From: an uncultured Erysipelotrichaceae bacterium
Lineage (GTDB): Bacteria > Bacillota_I > Bacilli_A > Erysipelotrichales > Erysipelotrichaceae
Reading direction: 5' to 3'
Length of the DNA: 19,789 nucleotides
Assembly: GCA_934692455.1 (NCBI GenBank)
Contig: CAKUTY010000012.1
Location: 1-19,789, forward strand
Shown here piece after piece: positions 7,447-14,525 of this stretch (within the stretch, counting starts at the first letter, position 1; every line of letters begins with the position of its first letter). Below the pieces are notes generated by a model that worked only from the letters and a program-made list of their open reading frames with translations, had not been told where the DNA came from and did no database searches. Both the position numbers and the translations under genes were made by a program.

Positions 7447-8084
7447 TATCCTCTAATCTCCTTTACTCTTGCCACTGCAGTCTTACTCATTTCCTTAATC
7501 TTATCGAATTCACCATTTTTAACAAGACTAGACTTAACCATCCAACTACCACCAATAGCTAAAATACGATCATACTTTAGGTAATCTTCCATATTATTTT
7601 CATTAATACCGCCAGTAGGGATGAACTTCATCATAGTGTATGGTGCAGCTATAGCCTTAATCATACTTAAGCCACCACTTGGTTCAGCAGGAAAGAACTT
7701 TAATACATCAAGGCCCATCTTGTAACCCTTTTGAACATCACTAGGAGTACATACACCTGGTGTCACAGGAATATTATTATCTAAACAATATTTAACAACT
7801 TCTTCGTCAAAACCTGGAGAAACAATAAATTTAGCACCTGCTGCAACAGCTTTCTTAACTTGATCGACACTTAAAACAGTACCAGCACCAACTAGCATCT
7901 CAGGATATGCTTCACTAATAACTCTAATAGACTTTTCAGCGGCAGCAGTTCTAAAAGTTACTTCTGCACAAGGAAGACCACCTTCAATTAAAGCCTTCGC
8001 TAAATCCTTAGCATCCTTAGCATCATCCAATACAACAACAGGAAGTATTCCTACTTCAGAAATTTTCTTTAAAACATCATTCAT
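7446..8084 (-). CDS. kdgA: 2-dehydro-3-deoxyphosphogluconate aldolase (KDPG aldolase)
   Basis: Class I aldolase that splits KDPG into pyruvate and glyceraldehyde-3-phosphate, the last step of hexuronate and Entner-Doudoroff catabolism. In 212 residues the active-site set is complete: E41 and R45 in EVTFRT, the Schiff-base lysine K129 in VLKFFPAE, and the phosphate-binding IPTGGINENN loop. A strong AAGGAGG ribosome binding site (8095-8101) precedes the ATG, as expected for the first gene of the operon. The upstream region contains the palindromic operator and the divergent regulator gene. KHG (4-hydroxy-2-oxoglutarate) aldolase activity often accompanies this family. Confidence 0.95.
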   Translation of the reverse strand: MNDVLKKISEVGILPVVVLDDAKDAKDLAKALIEGGLPCAEVTFRTAAAEKSIRVISEAYPEMLVGAGTVLSVDQVKKAVAAGAKFIVSPGFDEEVVKYCLDNNIPVTPGVCTPSDVQKGYKMGLDVLKFFPAEPSGGLSMIKAIAAPYTMMKFIPTGGINENNMEDYLKYDRILAIGGSWMVKSSLVKNGEFDKIKEMSKTAVARVKEIRG

Positions 8085-8107
8085 TTTTTGTATTCCTCCT
8101 TAGAATG

Positions 8108-8116
8108 TGTTACAAT
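8108..8116 (+). promoter_or_regulatory. Candidate promoter of the iclR-type gene
   Basis: An extended -10 (TGTTACAAT, 8108-8116) sits 17 nt after a partial -35, TTGTAT (8088-8093). The expected start near 8123 falls inside the palindromic operator, which would allow autorepression. Confidence 0.4.
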
Positions 8117-8117
8117 A

Positions 8118-8154
8118 GTTTCGTATTGTGGAACAAGTTTCCATATAACGAAAC
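8118..8154. promoter_or_regulatory. Nested palindromic operator for the IclR-family regulator
   Basis: The outer arms GTTTCGTATTGTGGAA (8118-8133) and TTCCATATAACGAAAC (8139-8154) are inverted repeats matching at 13 of 16 positions around a 5-nt centre. The inner 15 bp, TGGAACAAGTTTCCA (8129-8143), has the same half-sites as the established E. coli IclR box TGGAAATNATTTCCA. A second, overlapping inverted repeat, AACGAA-N5-TTCGTT, spans 8147-8163. The element lies between the divergent regulator and kdgA, downstream of the candidate -10 of each, so bound protein should block both. Confidence 0.75.
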
Positions 8155-8166
8155 ATCTTCGTTTAG

Positions 8167-8172
8167 ATTATA
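8167..8172 (-). promoter_or_regulatory. Candidate -10 box of the kdgA operon
   Basis: TATAAT on the minus strand, with a loose -35 (TTGTTT, 8192-8197) at 19 nt. Initiation near 8160 would give a leader of about 76 nt containing the whole palindrome, so a bound regulator would act as a roadblock. Confidence 0.4.
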
Positions 8173-8186
8173 CAACTTTTTGTACT

Positions 8187-8954
8187 ATGGAAAACAAAAA
8201 CCCTATTCAAGTATCCGAAAAATTATTCAAATGTTTAGAATTATTAGTAGATAAAGGTGAATGTGGACTTATTGAGATATCAAAAGAATTAGATATCAAC
8301 AAAGCTAGCATTCATCGTCTTTTACAATCTTTGATGATGTTAGGATATGTTTATCAAGATAAGAATAATTTAAAATATCGTCCTAGTTTTAAAATTTGTG
8401 CTCTTTCAAGTAAAATTCTAGAAAAAAATGATATGGCCTCAATTTGTAGACCCTATCTTAAAAAAATATCTGAATATACAAACGAAACAGTGCACTTAGT
8501 TAAACTCGTGGATAATACTGCTGTTTATATTGACAAAGTAGAAACATCTACTAATTCAATAAGACTAATATCAAAAATTGGAAAAGCAATTCCCTTATAT
8601 TGTTCAGGGGTTGGCAAAGCTATGTTAGCTTATATGAGTGATGAAAAAATAGAAGATATTTTTAAATCTAGTGACATCAAAACTTATACAAACAATACAA
8701 TTGTAGATATTGAAACTTTATTAAAAACAATAAGTAATGTGCGTAATAATGGTTATGCCCTAGATAATGAAGAAATGGAAAAAGGAGTGAAATGTATCGC
8801 TATTGCCATAAATGATTTTGAAAATAAACCTACTTATGCGATATCGATTTCAGCTCCCAAGGATCGTATGACATCAGCAAACATCAATAAGTATGCTGCA
8901 TATCTTTTAAATATTAAAGATGAAATTAATGATTTAATTTGTCCTACAATATAA
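8187..8954 (+). CDS. IclR-family regulator of the uronate operon (KdgR-like)
   Basis: A 255-residue IclR-family transcription factor. The N-terminal winged helix-turn-helix covers about residues 5-65, with the recognition region near ISKELDINKASIHRLLQSL (31-49). The C-terminal effector domain has the family landmarks PLYCSGVGKAMLAYM and GYALDNEEMEKGVKCIA. Divergent placement next to kdgA and an IclR-type palindrome between them indicate that it controls the kdg/uxu genes, probably sensing KDG or KDPG as enterobacterial KdgR does; the ligand is an inference. The open frame runs back to a TTG at 8088, but that would read through the operator and lacks family similarity, so the ATG at 8187 is used. 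That ATG has no Shine-Dalgarno sequence. The 3' end overlaps the convergent MATE gene by 21 bp. Confidence 0.88.
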   Translation: MENKNPIQVSEKLFKCLELLVDKGECGLIEISKELDINKASIHRLLQSLMMLGYVYQDKNNLKYRPSFKICALSSKILEKNDMASICRPYLKKISEYTNETVHLVKLVDNTAVYIDKVETSTNSIRLISKIGKAIPLYCSGVGKAMLAYMSDEKIEDIFKSSDIKTYTNNTIVDIETLLKTISNVRNNGYALDNEEMEKGVKCIAIAINDFENKPTYAISISAPKDRMTSANINKYAAYLLNIKDEINDLICPTI

Positions 8955-10292
8955 TCTCCACTCCATAATCTTATCAAAGTTATGTTTAACAACTAGATAA
9001 GAGACAATGGGTGCAAGTATATCCGATATACTCTCTGATGCAAAAATATAGATAGGGGCAAAGAATAAAGGTAAGATAAACAACATAATAAAATATGCAG
9101 ACTTTCTAAAGAAAGATAAGAATAAGGAAATCTTAACCTGTCCTAAGGCAGTCATGCCATCAACCATCTCATATTGAAAACCTAGTGGAATAATGAATAA
9201 GGTATATATTTTTAATGCTTTAAAAGTCATTTCTTTTAAATATAAATCTTTAGTAAATAAAGTTATAAAACCATTGCCAAACAAATACACCGCAACAAAC
9301 ATAATCGTGCAATAACATGCACAAACTTTCATCAGATAATAGAAAGCTTCCTTAACCCTATCAACATTATAAGCACCATAGTTATAACTTAGAATACACT
9401 GTGTACCGCCACTAATGCCACCTAAAGGCATTGTTACTATCAACATAAAAGATTGAATAATAGCATTAATCGCAATATAAGTATCAGCCTCTTGGCCACC
9501 ATATTTCTTTAATAAAGAATTAAGCGCAATAATCATCACATTATCAAACATTACAATGATAAATTGGTTAAAACCAATTGTTAATATTTCGCTAGATAAC
9601 TTTAAATTGAGTTTCTTAATACGCAATGAAATTTCTAATTTCTTTGACATCAAGATATATAAGACAAAGACACAAGAAACAAATTGACCAATAATGGAAG
9701 CTAAGGCAGCACCGGTAACCCCCATATTACAAACAAACATCAAGATTGGATCTAAGATAATATTAATAAAAGTACCAATCAAAGTAGTTATCATAGCTAG
9801 CTTAGAATAACCTTGGCAATTAATGAAGTTATTCATACCTATTGTAAGAAGCGCAAATGGTGTACCCAATAGATATACTTTAAAGTAACTAATAGCATAT
9901 GGAAGTGTTGCTTCACTTGCTCCAAATAATAATAAAATAGGCTCTTGAAAATAAATAATAATTGGTGGAATGATTATTGAGATTATAAGTAACAATATAA
10001 AAGAACTAGAAACAATATCTCTAGCAACATCATCTTTCTTTTCACCTAATTTAATAGCACATAATGCACCACCACCAACACCAACTAGTGAACCCAAAGC
10101 AGCTATCATAGTAAGAATTGGTCCACACACACCAACACCTGCAAGAGCTAAAGAACCGGCATCTTGTAAATGTCCAATATAGATTCTATCGATTACCGAA
10201 TATAAGACATTTACAATTTGAGCTATCATACTAGGTATCGCAATCGCAAAAACTAACTTGCTAATTTTATCTTTACCTAAATCATTTTTCAT
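8934..10292 (-). CDS. MATE-family multidrug/sodium-type exporter
   Basis: A 452-residue protein with about twelve membrane segments in two homologous halves, typical of MATE transporters that exchange cations for drugs or metabolites. The first half opens with SKLVFAIAIPSMIAQIVNVLYSVIDRIYIG-like family sequence (SKLVFAIAIPSM, 11-22; DRIYIGHL, 35-42), and the second half begins around SSEILTIGFNQFI. The substrate cannot be read from sequence. The ATG lies only 8 nt after the U-run of the pta terminator and has no Shine-Dalgarno sequence, and no alternative start is available. Expression must therefore depend on readthrough or on a promoter inside the pta end. The stop codon region overlaps the 3' end of the convergent regulator gene. 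Confidence 0.9.
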   Translation of the reverse strand: MKNDLGKDKISKLVFAIAIPSMIAQIVNVLYSVIDRIYIGHLQDAGSLALAGVGVCGPILTMIAALGSLVGVGGGALCAIKLGEKKDDVARDIVSSSFILLLIISIIIPPIIIYFQEPILLLFGASEATLPYAISYFKVYLLGTPFALLTIGMNNFINCQGYSKLAMITTLIGTFINIILDPILMFVCNMGVTGAALASIIGQFVSCVFVLYILMSKKLEISLRIKKLNLKLSSEILTIGFNQFIIVMFDNVMIIALNSLLKKYGGQEADTYIAINAIIQSFMLIVTMPLGGISGGTQCILSYNYGAYNVDRVKEAFYYLMKVCACYCTIMFVAVYLFGNGFITLFTKDLYLKEMTFKALKIYTLFIIPLGFQYEMVDGMTALGQVKISLFLSFFRKSAYFIMLFILPLFFAPIYIFASESISDILAPIVSYLVVKHNFDKIMEWRLYCRTN

Positions 10293-10300
10293 ACAAGCAA

Positions 10301-10324
10301 TTAAAAAACGGCCAATAGGCCGTT
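10301..10324 (-). terminator. Rho-independent terminator of pta
   Basis: On the minus strand AACGGCC-TATT-GGCCGTT forms a 7-bp GC-rich stem with a 4-nt loop, followed directly by TTTTAA, so six T's in a row follow the GGCCG. It starts 12 nt after the pta stop and is one of the clearest terminators in the window. Confidence 0.92.
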
Positions 10325-10335
10325 ATTCCTATTTA

Positions 10336-11355
10336 TTATTCAGCCATACCAGCTGTAACGATTGCCATTACATATACTTCATCAGCATCGCAACCTCTAG
10401 ACAAGTCGTTAATAGGAGCATTTAAACCTTGTAAAATAGGTCCATATGCTGCATAACCACCAAGTCTTTGAGCAATCTTATAACCAATATTACCAGCTTC
10501 AATCAATGGGAAAATAAATGTGTTAGCCTTACCTGCAACAGTTGAATTAGGACATTTAACACTAGCTACAACTGGAGAAATAGCGGCATCAAATTGTAAT
10601 TCACCATCAATTTCTAATTCTGGATCCATCTTTCTAGCTTCAATAACTGCATCATGAGATAAAGCTACTGTACCACCCTTTGCAGAACCATAAGTTGAAA
10701 ATGATAATACTGCAACCTTAGGATCAATACCGAAATATCTAGCAGTTCTTGCAGTCTCAACTGCAACTTCACCAAGTTGAGCAGCAGCACTTAATACCAC
10801 ATTGCCTTCCTTATCAAGTCTATCAGTATAAGCAATATTAATAGCACAATCACCCATAACCAACTTTTCTTCAACGCCTTCTTTTTCTCTTTCAAGAATG
10901 AAACAAGAACTTACTAAGTTAGCACCCTTTCTTGTTTTAATTAATTGAAGAGCAGGTCTTACTGTATCAGCAGTAGAGTAAGTAGCACCACCAAGTAAGG
11001 CATGAGCCTTGCCCATCTTTACAAGCATTGTGCCGAAGTAGTTACACTTAGTTAATAAGGTTCTACATTCTTCTTCACTCATCTTACCTTTTCTAAGCTC
11101 AACCATAGTCTTAACCATCTCATCCATTTCAGGATAAGTAAGAGGATCTAAGATTGTAGCCTTAGAAACATCTAAACCATTCTCCTTTGCAACACCATTA
11201 ACTTCATCAACGTTGCCACATAAGATAACATCCATTAAATCTTCATTTAATAATCTTTGTGCAGCGCTTAAAATACGCACATCATTACCTTCTGTAAAAA
11301 CAATTGTCTTACGACTAGATTTTAAGTTGTTTAACAACTTATCAAACATACCCAT
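10336..11355 (-). CDS. pta: Phosphate acetyltransferase
   Basis: Pta converts acetyl-CoA and phosphate to acetyl phosphate, which acetate kinase then uses to make ATP in the fermentative acetate pathway. At 339 residues this is the short single-domain form. Visible landmarks are the N-terminal TIVFTEGNDVRILSAA, the GGATYSTADTVRPALQ stretch near 122-137, LSFSTYGSAKGG near 217-228, and the substrate-binding C-terminus with GELQFDAA and NTFIFPLIEAGNIGYK. No ackA is in the window. GAAGG lies 7 nt before the ATG. Only 32 nt with no terminator separate it from the vanY-type gene upstream, so it may be the distal gene of the cell-envelope operon. A strong terminator follows. Confidence 0.94.
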   Translation of the reverse strand: MGMFDKLLNNLKSSRKTIVFTEGNDVRILSAAQRLLNEDLMDVILCGNVDEVNGVAKENGLDVSKATILDPLTYPEMDEMVKTMVELRKGKMSEEECRTLLTKCNYFGTMLVKMGKAHALLGGATYSTADTVRPALQLIKTRKGANLVSSCFILEREKEGVEEKLVMGDCAINIAYTDRLDKEGNVVLSAAAQLGEVAVETARTARYFGIDPKVAVLSFSTYGSAKGGTVALSHDAVIEARKMDPELEIDGELQFDAAISPVVASVKCPNSTVAGKANTFIFPLIEAGNIGYKIAQRLGGYAAYGPILQGLNAPINDLSRGCDADEVYVMAIVTAGMAE

Positions 11356-11387
11356 TTTATATATAACCTTCTTTCCTATATATTCTA

Positions 11388-12512
11388 CTACTCTTCGATA
11401 TACTTTGCGAAATATTCATCATAACTTAAGCCACTTTTATAAACATCACTCGCAACATCTCCCACATAACGGAAATGCCATGCCTCATATTCATAACCAG
11501 TGGCTTGTTCTAAACCTTTAGGATATCTTAAGATAAATCCATACTTATAAGCGTTATCAGCCAACCACTTTGCGGCAGGTGTCAAGTAAAAGGTATCAAA
11601 GTCATGACCTGAAGTTAAGATATCAACCGTATATCCTGTCTGATGATCAGAGAAACCAGGTCTAGCACTATAGATATCAACTTTCTCTTGTGGATCAATT
11701 GTTAAATAACGATTATAAATGATAACCTGTGTCTTATATGAACGATATGATGAAGTTACATAGAAACTAACACCATCTTTTTTAGCAGCTTCATACATCT
11801 TTACATAAGCATCATAAGCCACTTTTCTTAAAGAACCATAACCATATTCCTTTAATTCAATTAAATCAGTTGGTACGTAATCAGGACCCAAATAATAATA
11901 TTTATTAACTAATACTTCAGTTCCATACTTATCAGGTTCAGCATAAAAATTATCCTCATAATATCTTAAGAAACCTAAGGTATTAACATATTCAACTAAA
12001 CTTCTTGTTTCTTCTTTCTCACCCTTATATTTAAGATATAAAGGCAAATTATCCACAATATACCCCTTATCCTTAATAAGCTTAGATACCAATTCAACAT
12101 CTGAATCAATTCCTTGTTTAGCCATAAAGATAACGGTATCTACATCCTTGATATCCTTATATAAATCAAGATATTCATTTATCTTTTCAACAACAAAGTC
12201 TTTATTTGAAGTCAAATTCTTAATAACACCATAGTTAAAATAACCAATGGTACCATCATTCACCAATCTAACGATATTATCACCATTTAAGTGCCTACTA
12301 AATTGAATATATAATCTTAAATTTTCTAATTTAAAATCTTTATTAGAAAGAATAGAATCTAAATTCTCATCATACTCACTAAAAAAGACTTGGTCCTTTT
12401 CATCTAAGCTACTAATGACATTAGCGGCCTTAACAGAATAACCAAGCTTTTTATACTCGTTAGAACAAGCACATAATAGTAATAAAATAAATAATAATAT
12501 AAGCTTTTTCAT
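11388..12512 (-). CDS. VanY-type D-Ala-D-Ala carboxypeptidase lipoprotein
   Basis: A peptidase family M15B zinc enzyme that removes the terminal D-Ala from peptidoglycan stem peptides. Its start at 12512 gives 374 residues beginning MKKLILLFILLLLCAC, a lipoprotein signal whose lipobox LCAC would lipidate C16, so it should be tethered outside the membrane. The catalytic domain (about 215-374) has SYRSYKTQ, then H290 and D297 in SDHQTGYTVDI, and E343-W345-H346 in EAWHF, giving the zinc ligands and base. Residues about 54-190 hold three degenerate ~45-residue repeats before it. The frame is open to 12578, but that part is the end of an overlapping 32-aa gene. The ATG overlaps that gene's stop as ATGA, which explains the missing Shine-Dalgarno sequence. 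Confidence 0.93.
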   Translation of the reverse strand: MKKLILLFILLLLCACSNEYKKLGYSVKAANVISSLDEKDQVFFSEYDENLDSILSNKDFKLENLRLYIQFSRHLNGDNIVRLVNDGTIGYFNYGVIKNLTSNKDFVVEKINEYLDLYKDIKDVDTVIFMAKQGIDSDVELVSKLIKDKGYIVDNLPLYLKYKGEKEETRSLVEYVNTLGFLRYYEDNFYAEPDKYGTEVLVNKYYYLGPDYVPTDLIELKEYGYGSLRKVAYDAYVKMYEAAKKDGVSFYVTSSYRSYKTQVIIYNRYLTIDPQEKVDIYSARPGFSDHQTGYTVDILTSGHDFDTFYLTPAAKWLADNAYKYGFILRYPKGLEQATGYEYEAWHFRYVGDVASDVYKSGLSYDEYFAKYIEE

Positions 12513-12607
12513 GAAGTAAATAATAATGAAGCCAAAGGTAAGATTGTAATAACTACCATTAGGATTATTAAAATCCACACAAAAGCCTTACGAGTTGTTT
12601 TATTCAT
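12509..12607 (-). CDS. 32-aa single-span membrane miniprotein (DUF4044-like)
   Basis: A short gene of 33 codons. It starts MNKTTRKAFVWILIILMV and ends with LFTS. Its basic N-terminus (K3, R6, K7) is followed by one hydrophobic segment of about 22 residues, so it should be a single-span membrane protein with its N-terminus in the cytoplasm. The KAFVWILIILM stretch resembles, from memory, the short DUF4044-type Firmicutes membrane proteins, whose role is unknown. The start overlaps the deoD stop by 8 bp (ATGAATAA), and its TGA overlaps the carboxypeptidase ATG. It therefore fills the only gap between those genes exactly, which is strong evidence that it is real. A GAGG lies 14 nt upstream, rather far, so coupled translation is likely. 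Confidence 0.8.
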   Translation of the reverse strand: MNKTTRKAFVWILIILMVVITILPLASLLFTS

Positions 12608-13316
12608 TTGCGATAGCAGCCTCAAGCGCAATCTTCATCATATTAGTGAAAGCTGTTTGTCTCTCTTCTGCAGTAGTCTCTACATGATTAACTAAAGAAT
12701 CAGAAACAGTAACGATACAAGCTGCCTTCTTATTTAACATCTTAGCGTTGTGGAAAAGCGCAAAACTTTCCATTTCAACTACTAAGCAGTTATTTTCATT
12801 AACACCATCCATATAGTTAGAAGATGCATCATGATAGAAAACATCACTAGAATGAATTCTACCGCAAGTTACTGGAATACCAGCCTTTGCAGCGCTATCC
12901 AAAATAGTCTTATTTAATTCTTCACTTGGATATGTTACATGTGTATCTACACCAGACATAGCCAAAGGATAAGAAGATTCAGAATAAGCACTATCAGCTA
13001 AAATTACATCATAAAGATTTAATTCTTCCTTATAAGCACCAGCTGTGCCAATTCTAATGATAGATTCTACACCATAAGAACTATATAGTTCATGTGAATA
13101 GATACCAATACTTGGCATACCCATACCAGAACCCATAACAGACACCTTCTTGCCCTTATAAGTTCCTGTATAGCCAAACATGTTTCTAACTGAATTGAAT
13201 TGAACAGGATTCTCTAAAAAAGTTTCCGCAATAAATTTTGCACGTAATGGATCGCCTGGCATCAATACAACCTTAGCGATATCTCCCATAATTGCCTGAT
13301 TGTGAGGTGTTGACAT
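12600..13316 (-). CDS. deoD: Purine nucleoside phosphorylase DeoD-type
   Basis: Trimer-of-dimers class purine nucleoside phosphorylase that splits purine (deoxy)ribonucleosides with phosphate. All 238 residues match the DeoD type: MPGDPLRAKFIAE (19-31) for phosphate binding, SVMGSGMGMPSIGIYSHEL (59-77), RIGTAGAY, VVEMESFALF for the ribose site, and the catalytic Asp in TVSDSL. A strong AAGGAGA ribosome binding site lies 6-7 nt before the ATG, close after the ddl stop. In function it is unrelated to its cell-wall neighbours but is placed in the same run of genes. The ribose-1-phosphate product would feed the pentose phosphate pathway. Confidence 0.95.
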   Translation of the reverse strand: MSTPHNQAIMGDIAKVVLMPGDPLRAKFIAETFLENPVQFNSVRNMFGYTGTYKGKKVSVMGSGMGMPSIGIYSHELYSSYGVESIIRIGTAGAYKEELNLYDVILADSAYSESSYPLAMSGVDTHVTYPSEELNKTILDSAAKAGIPVTCGRIHSSDVFYHDASSNYMDGVNENNCLVVEMESFALFHNAKMLNKKAACIVTVSDSLVNHVETTAEERQTAFTNMMKIALEAAIANE

Positions 13317-13318
13317 AA

Positions 13319-14506
13319 TTAATTCTCCTTATAATTACTTAAAATATTTGTGTCAAAAGAACGAACTTTCTTCTTCTTTTCTCTATAAACATTCAATGCG
13401 TTATTAATCAACAAATCGCATTCTTCTCTAAAATCAACGCCAACTTCCTTCCATAGATAGAAAGCAAGTGAACCTGGAATCGAATTAATTTCATTGACAT
13501 AAACAGAACCATCTTCCTTATCAATCATAAAATCGATTCTAACTGCCCCAGAAGCATTTAAAGCCTTAAATGACTTTAGCGCATATTCTTCAATTTGTTC
13601 CTGCTTTTTACCATCAAGTCTTGCTGGAACAATTCTACTAGCGCTAGCCATACCCTTAGAACCCTTAGTAGGAGCCACCTTAGTAGGCTTAGAACCCTTA
13701 GTTCCCTTGCCGCCACCAAGATACTTATTTGAGAAACTCAAGAATTCATCACCCTTCATTACTTCCTCAATAGCACTAACCTTAGCATCCTTACTATTGC
13801 CCATTACTGAGATGTTAATTTCCTTTAATTGTTTAACCATCTTTTCAATAACAAGCTTATCATCATATTTAGCACATTCACTCAAAGCACTCTTTAATTC
13901 ATCCTTCTTATGAACAATTTCAATACCAATACTTGAACCTAAATTAGCTGGCTTAACAATAAGCGGATAACCAATCGTCTCAGCCTTAGCCTCAATAACC
14001 TTATAAGTATTTGTAATATCATTACTATAGACAAAGAACCAAGGAACCATTGGAACATGTTCATATTCTAAGATTTCTTTCATTATAACCTTATCTTGGC
14101 CTACTGCACTACCCAATACATTACTAGAAGTATAAGGAAGATCCAACATTTCCATCATTCCTTGTAAAGAACCATCTTCGCCCCCAGTACCATGCATAGC
14201 CAAGAAAGCTACATCGATAGTTTGTGCCTTCGCAAACATTCCCTTAATAGGCTTTAGATAAACCTTATTACCATCCTTATATAAACACACTTTATCCAAT
14301 GATTTACATAGCTTATCAAGATCATAATAATTCTTTAATTCAAATAAGTTAGAACCTGTATATAAGTCGTTTTCCTTAGAAACATAAATAGGTATGATTT
14401 CATATTTTGTATCATCAAGTGCCTTTAATGCTTGATTACCTGTGATACATGATATTTCATGTTCACAAGACATACCTCCAAAAAATACTGCAACATTTAA
14501 TTTCAT
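13319..14506 (-). CDS. ddl: D-alanine--D-alanine ligase with a Lys/Gly-rich insert
   Basis: ATP-grasp ligase that joins two D-Ala for the peptidoglycan precursor. Seen in the 395 residues (start at 14506): FFGGMSCEHEIS (8-19), the nucleotide-binding KPANLGSSIG (185-194), RIDF (323-326) and the magnesium and substrate motif NEINSIPGS (338-346). At about 264-287 the usual omega-loop region is replaced by a low-complexity Lys/Gly/Ser/Thr-rich stretch built on a repeated TKGSK motif, and a 15-bp DNA repeat underlies it. The frame is open to a TTG at 14539, but family similarity begins at 14506. That ATG has no well-spaced ribosome binding site (GAAGG is 15 nt away), and a TATAAT ends 6 nt before it. 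Van-type D-lactate ligase is unlikely, since vanH and vanX are absent. Confidence 0.93.
   Translation of the reverse strand: MKLNVAVFFGGMSCEHEISCITGNQALKALDDTKYEIIPIYVSKENDLYTGSNLFELKNYYDLDKLCKSLDKVCLYKDGNKVYLKPIKGMFAKAQTIDVAFLAMHGTGGEDGSLQGMMEMLDLPYTSSNVLGSAVGQDKVIMKEILEYEHVPMVPWFFVYSNDITNTYKVIEAKAETIGYPLIVKPANLGSSIGIEIVHKKDELKSALSECAKYDDKLVIEKMVKQLKEINISVMGNSKDAKVSAIEEVMKGDEFLSFSNKYLGGGKGTKGSKPTKVAPTKGSKGMASASRIVPARLDGKKQEQIEEYALKSFKALNASGAVRIDFMIDKEDGSVYVNEINSIPGSLAFYLWKEVGVDFREECDLLINNALNVYREKKKKVRSFDTNILSNYKEN
13655..13702. repeat. Direct repeat inside ddl
   Basis: The 15-mer CTTAGAACCCTTAGT occurs identically at 13655-13669 and 13688-13702, a spacing of 33 bp (11 codons, in frame). The overlapping 10-mer CCTTAGTAGG also occurs at 13663-13672 and 13678-13687. 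Together they encode the Lys/Gly-rich insert of the ligase, which suggests in-frame expansion by slippage or duplication. Confidence 0.85.
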
Positions 14507-14525
14507 AAAAACATTATACACCCTT

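Noticed and set aside
8088..8186. N-terminal extension of the IclR-type regulator from a TTG at 8088
   Set aside because: It would be translated through the operator and the candidate promoter, and IclR-family similarity begins only after the ATG at 8187.
12513..12578. N-terminal extension of the VanY-type protein upstream of its lipoprotein signal
   Set aside because: These codons are the other-frame reading of the 32-aa miniprotein gene. A 22-residue leader before a lipoprotein signal would be abnormal.
13707..13913. 68-codon plus-strand open frame within ddl
   Set aside because: Antisense shadow of a well-supported ATP-grasp gene, with no ribosome binding site or recognisable motif.
11388..14506. 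A vancomycin-resistance (van) gene cluster
   Set aside because: A ligase, a VanY-type peptidase and a two-component system are present, but vanH and vanX are absent. The ligase motifs and the MurF and deoD neighbours fit ordinary cell-wall synthesis.
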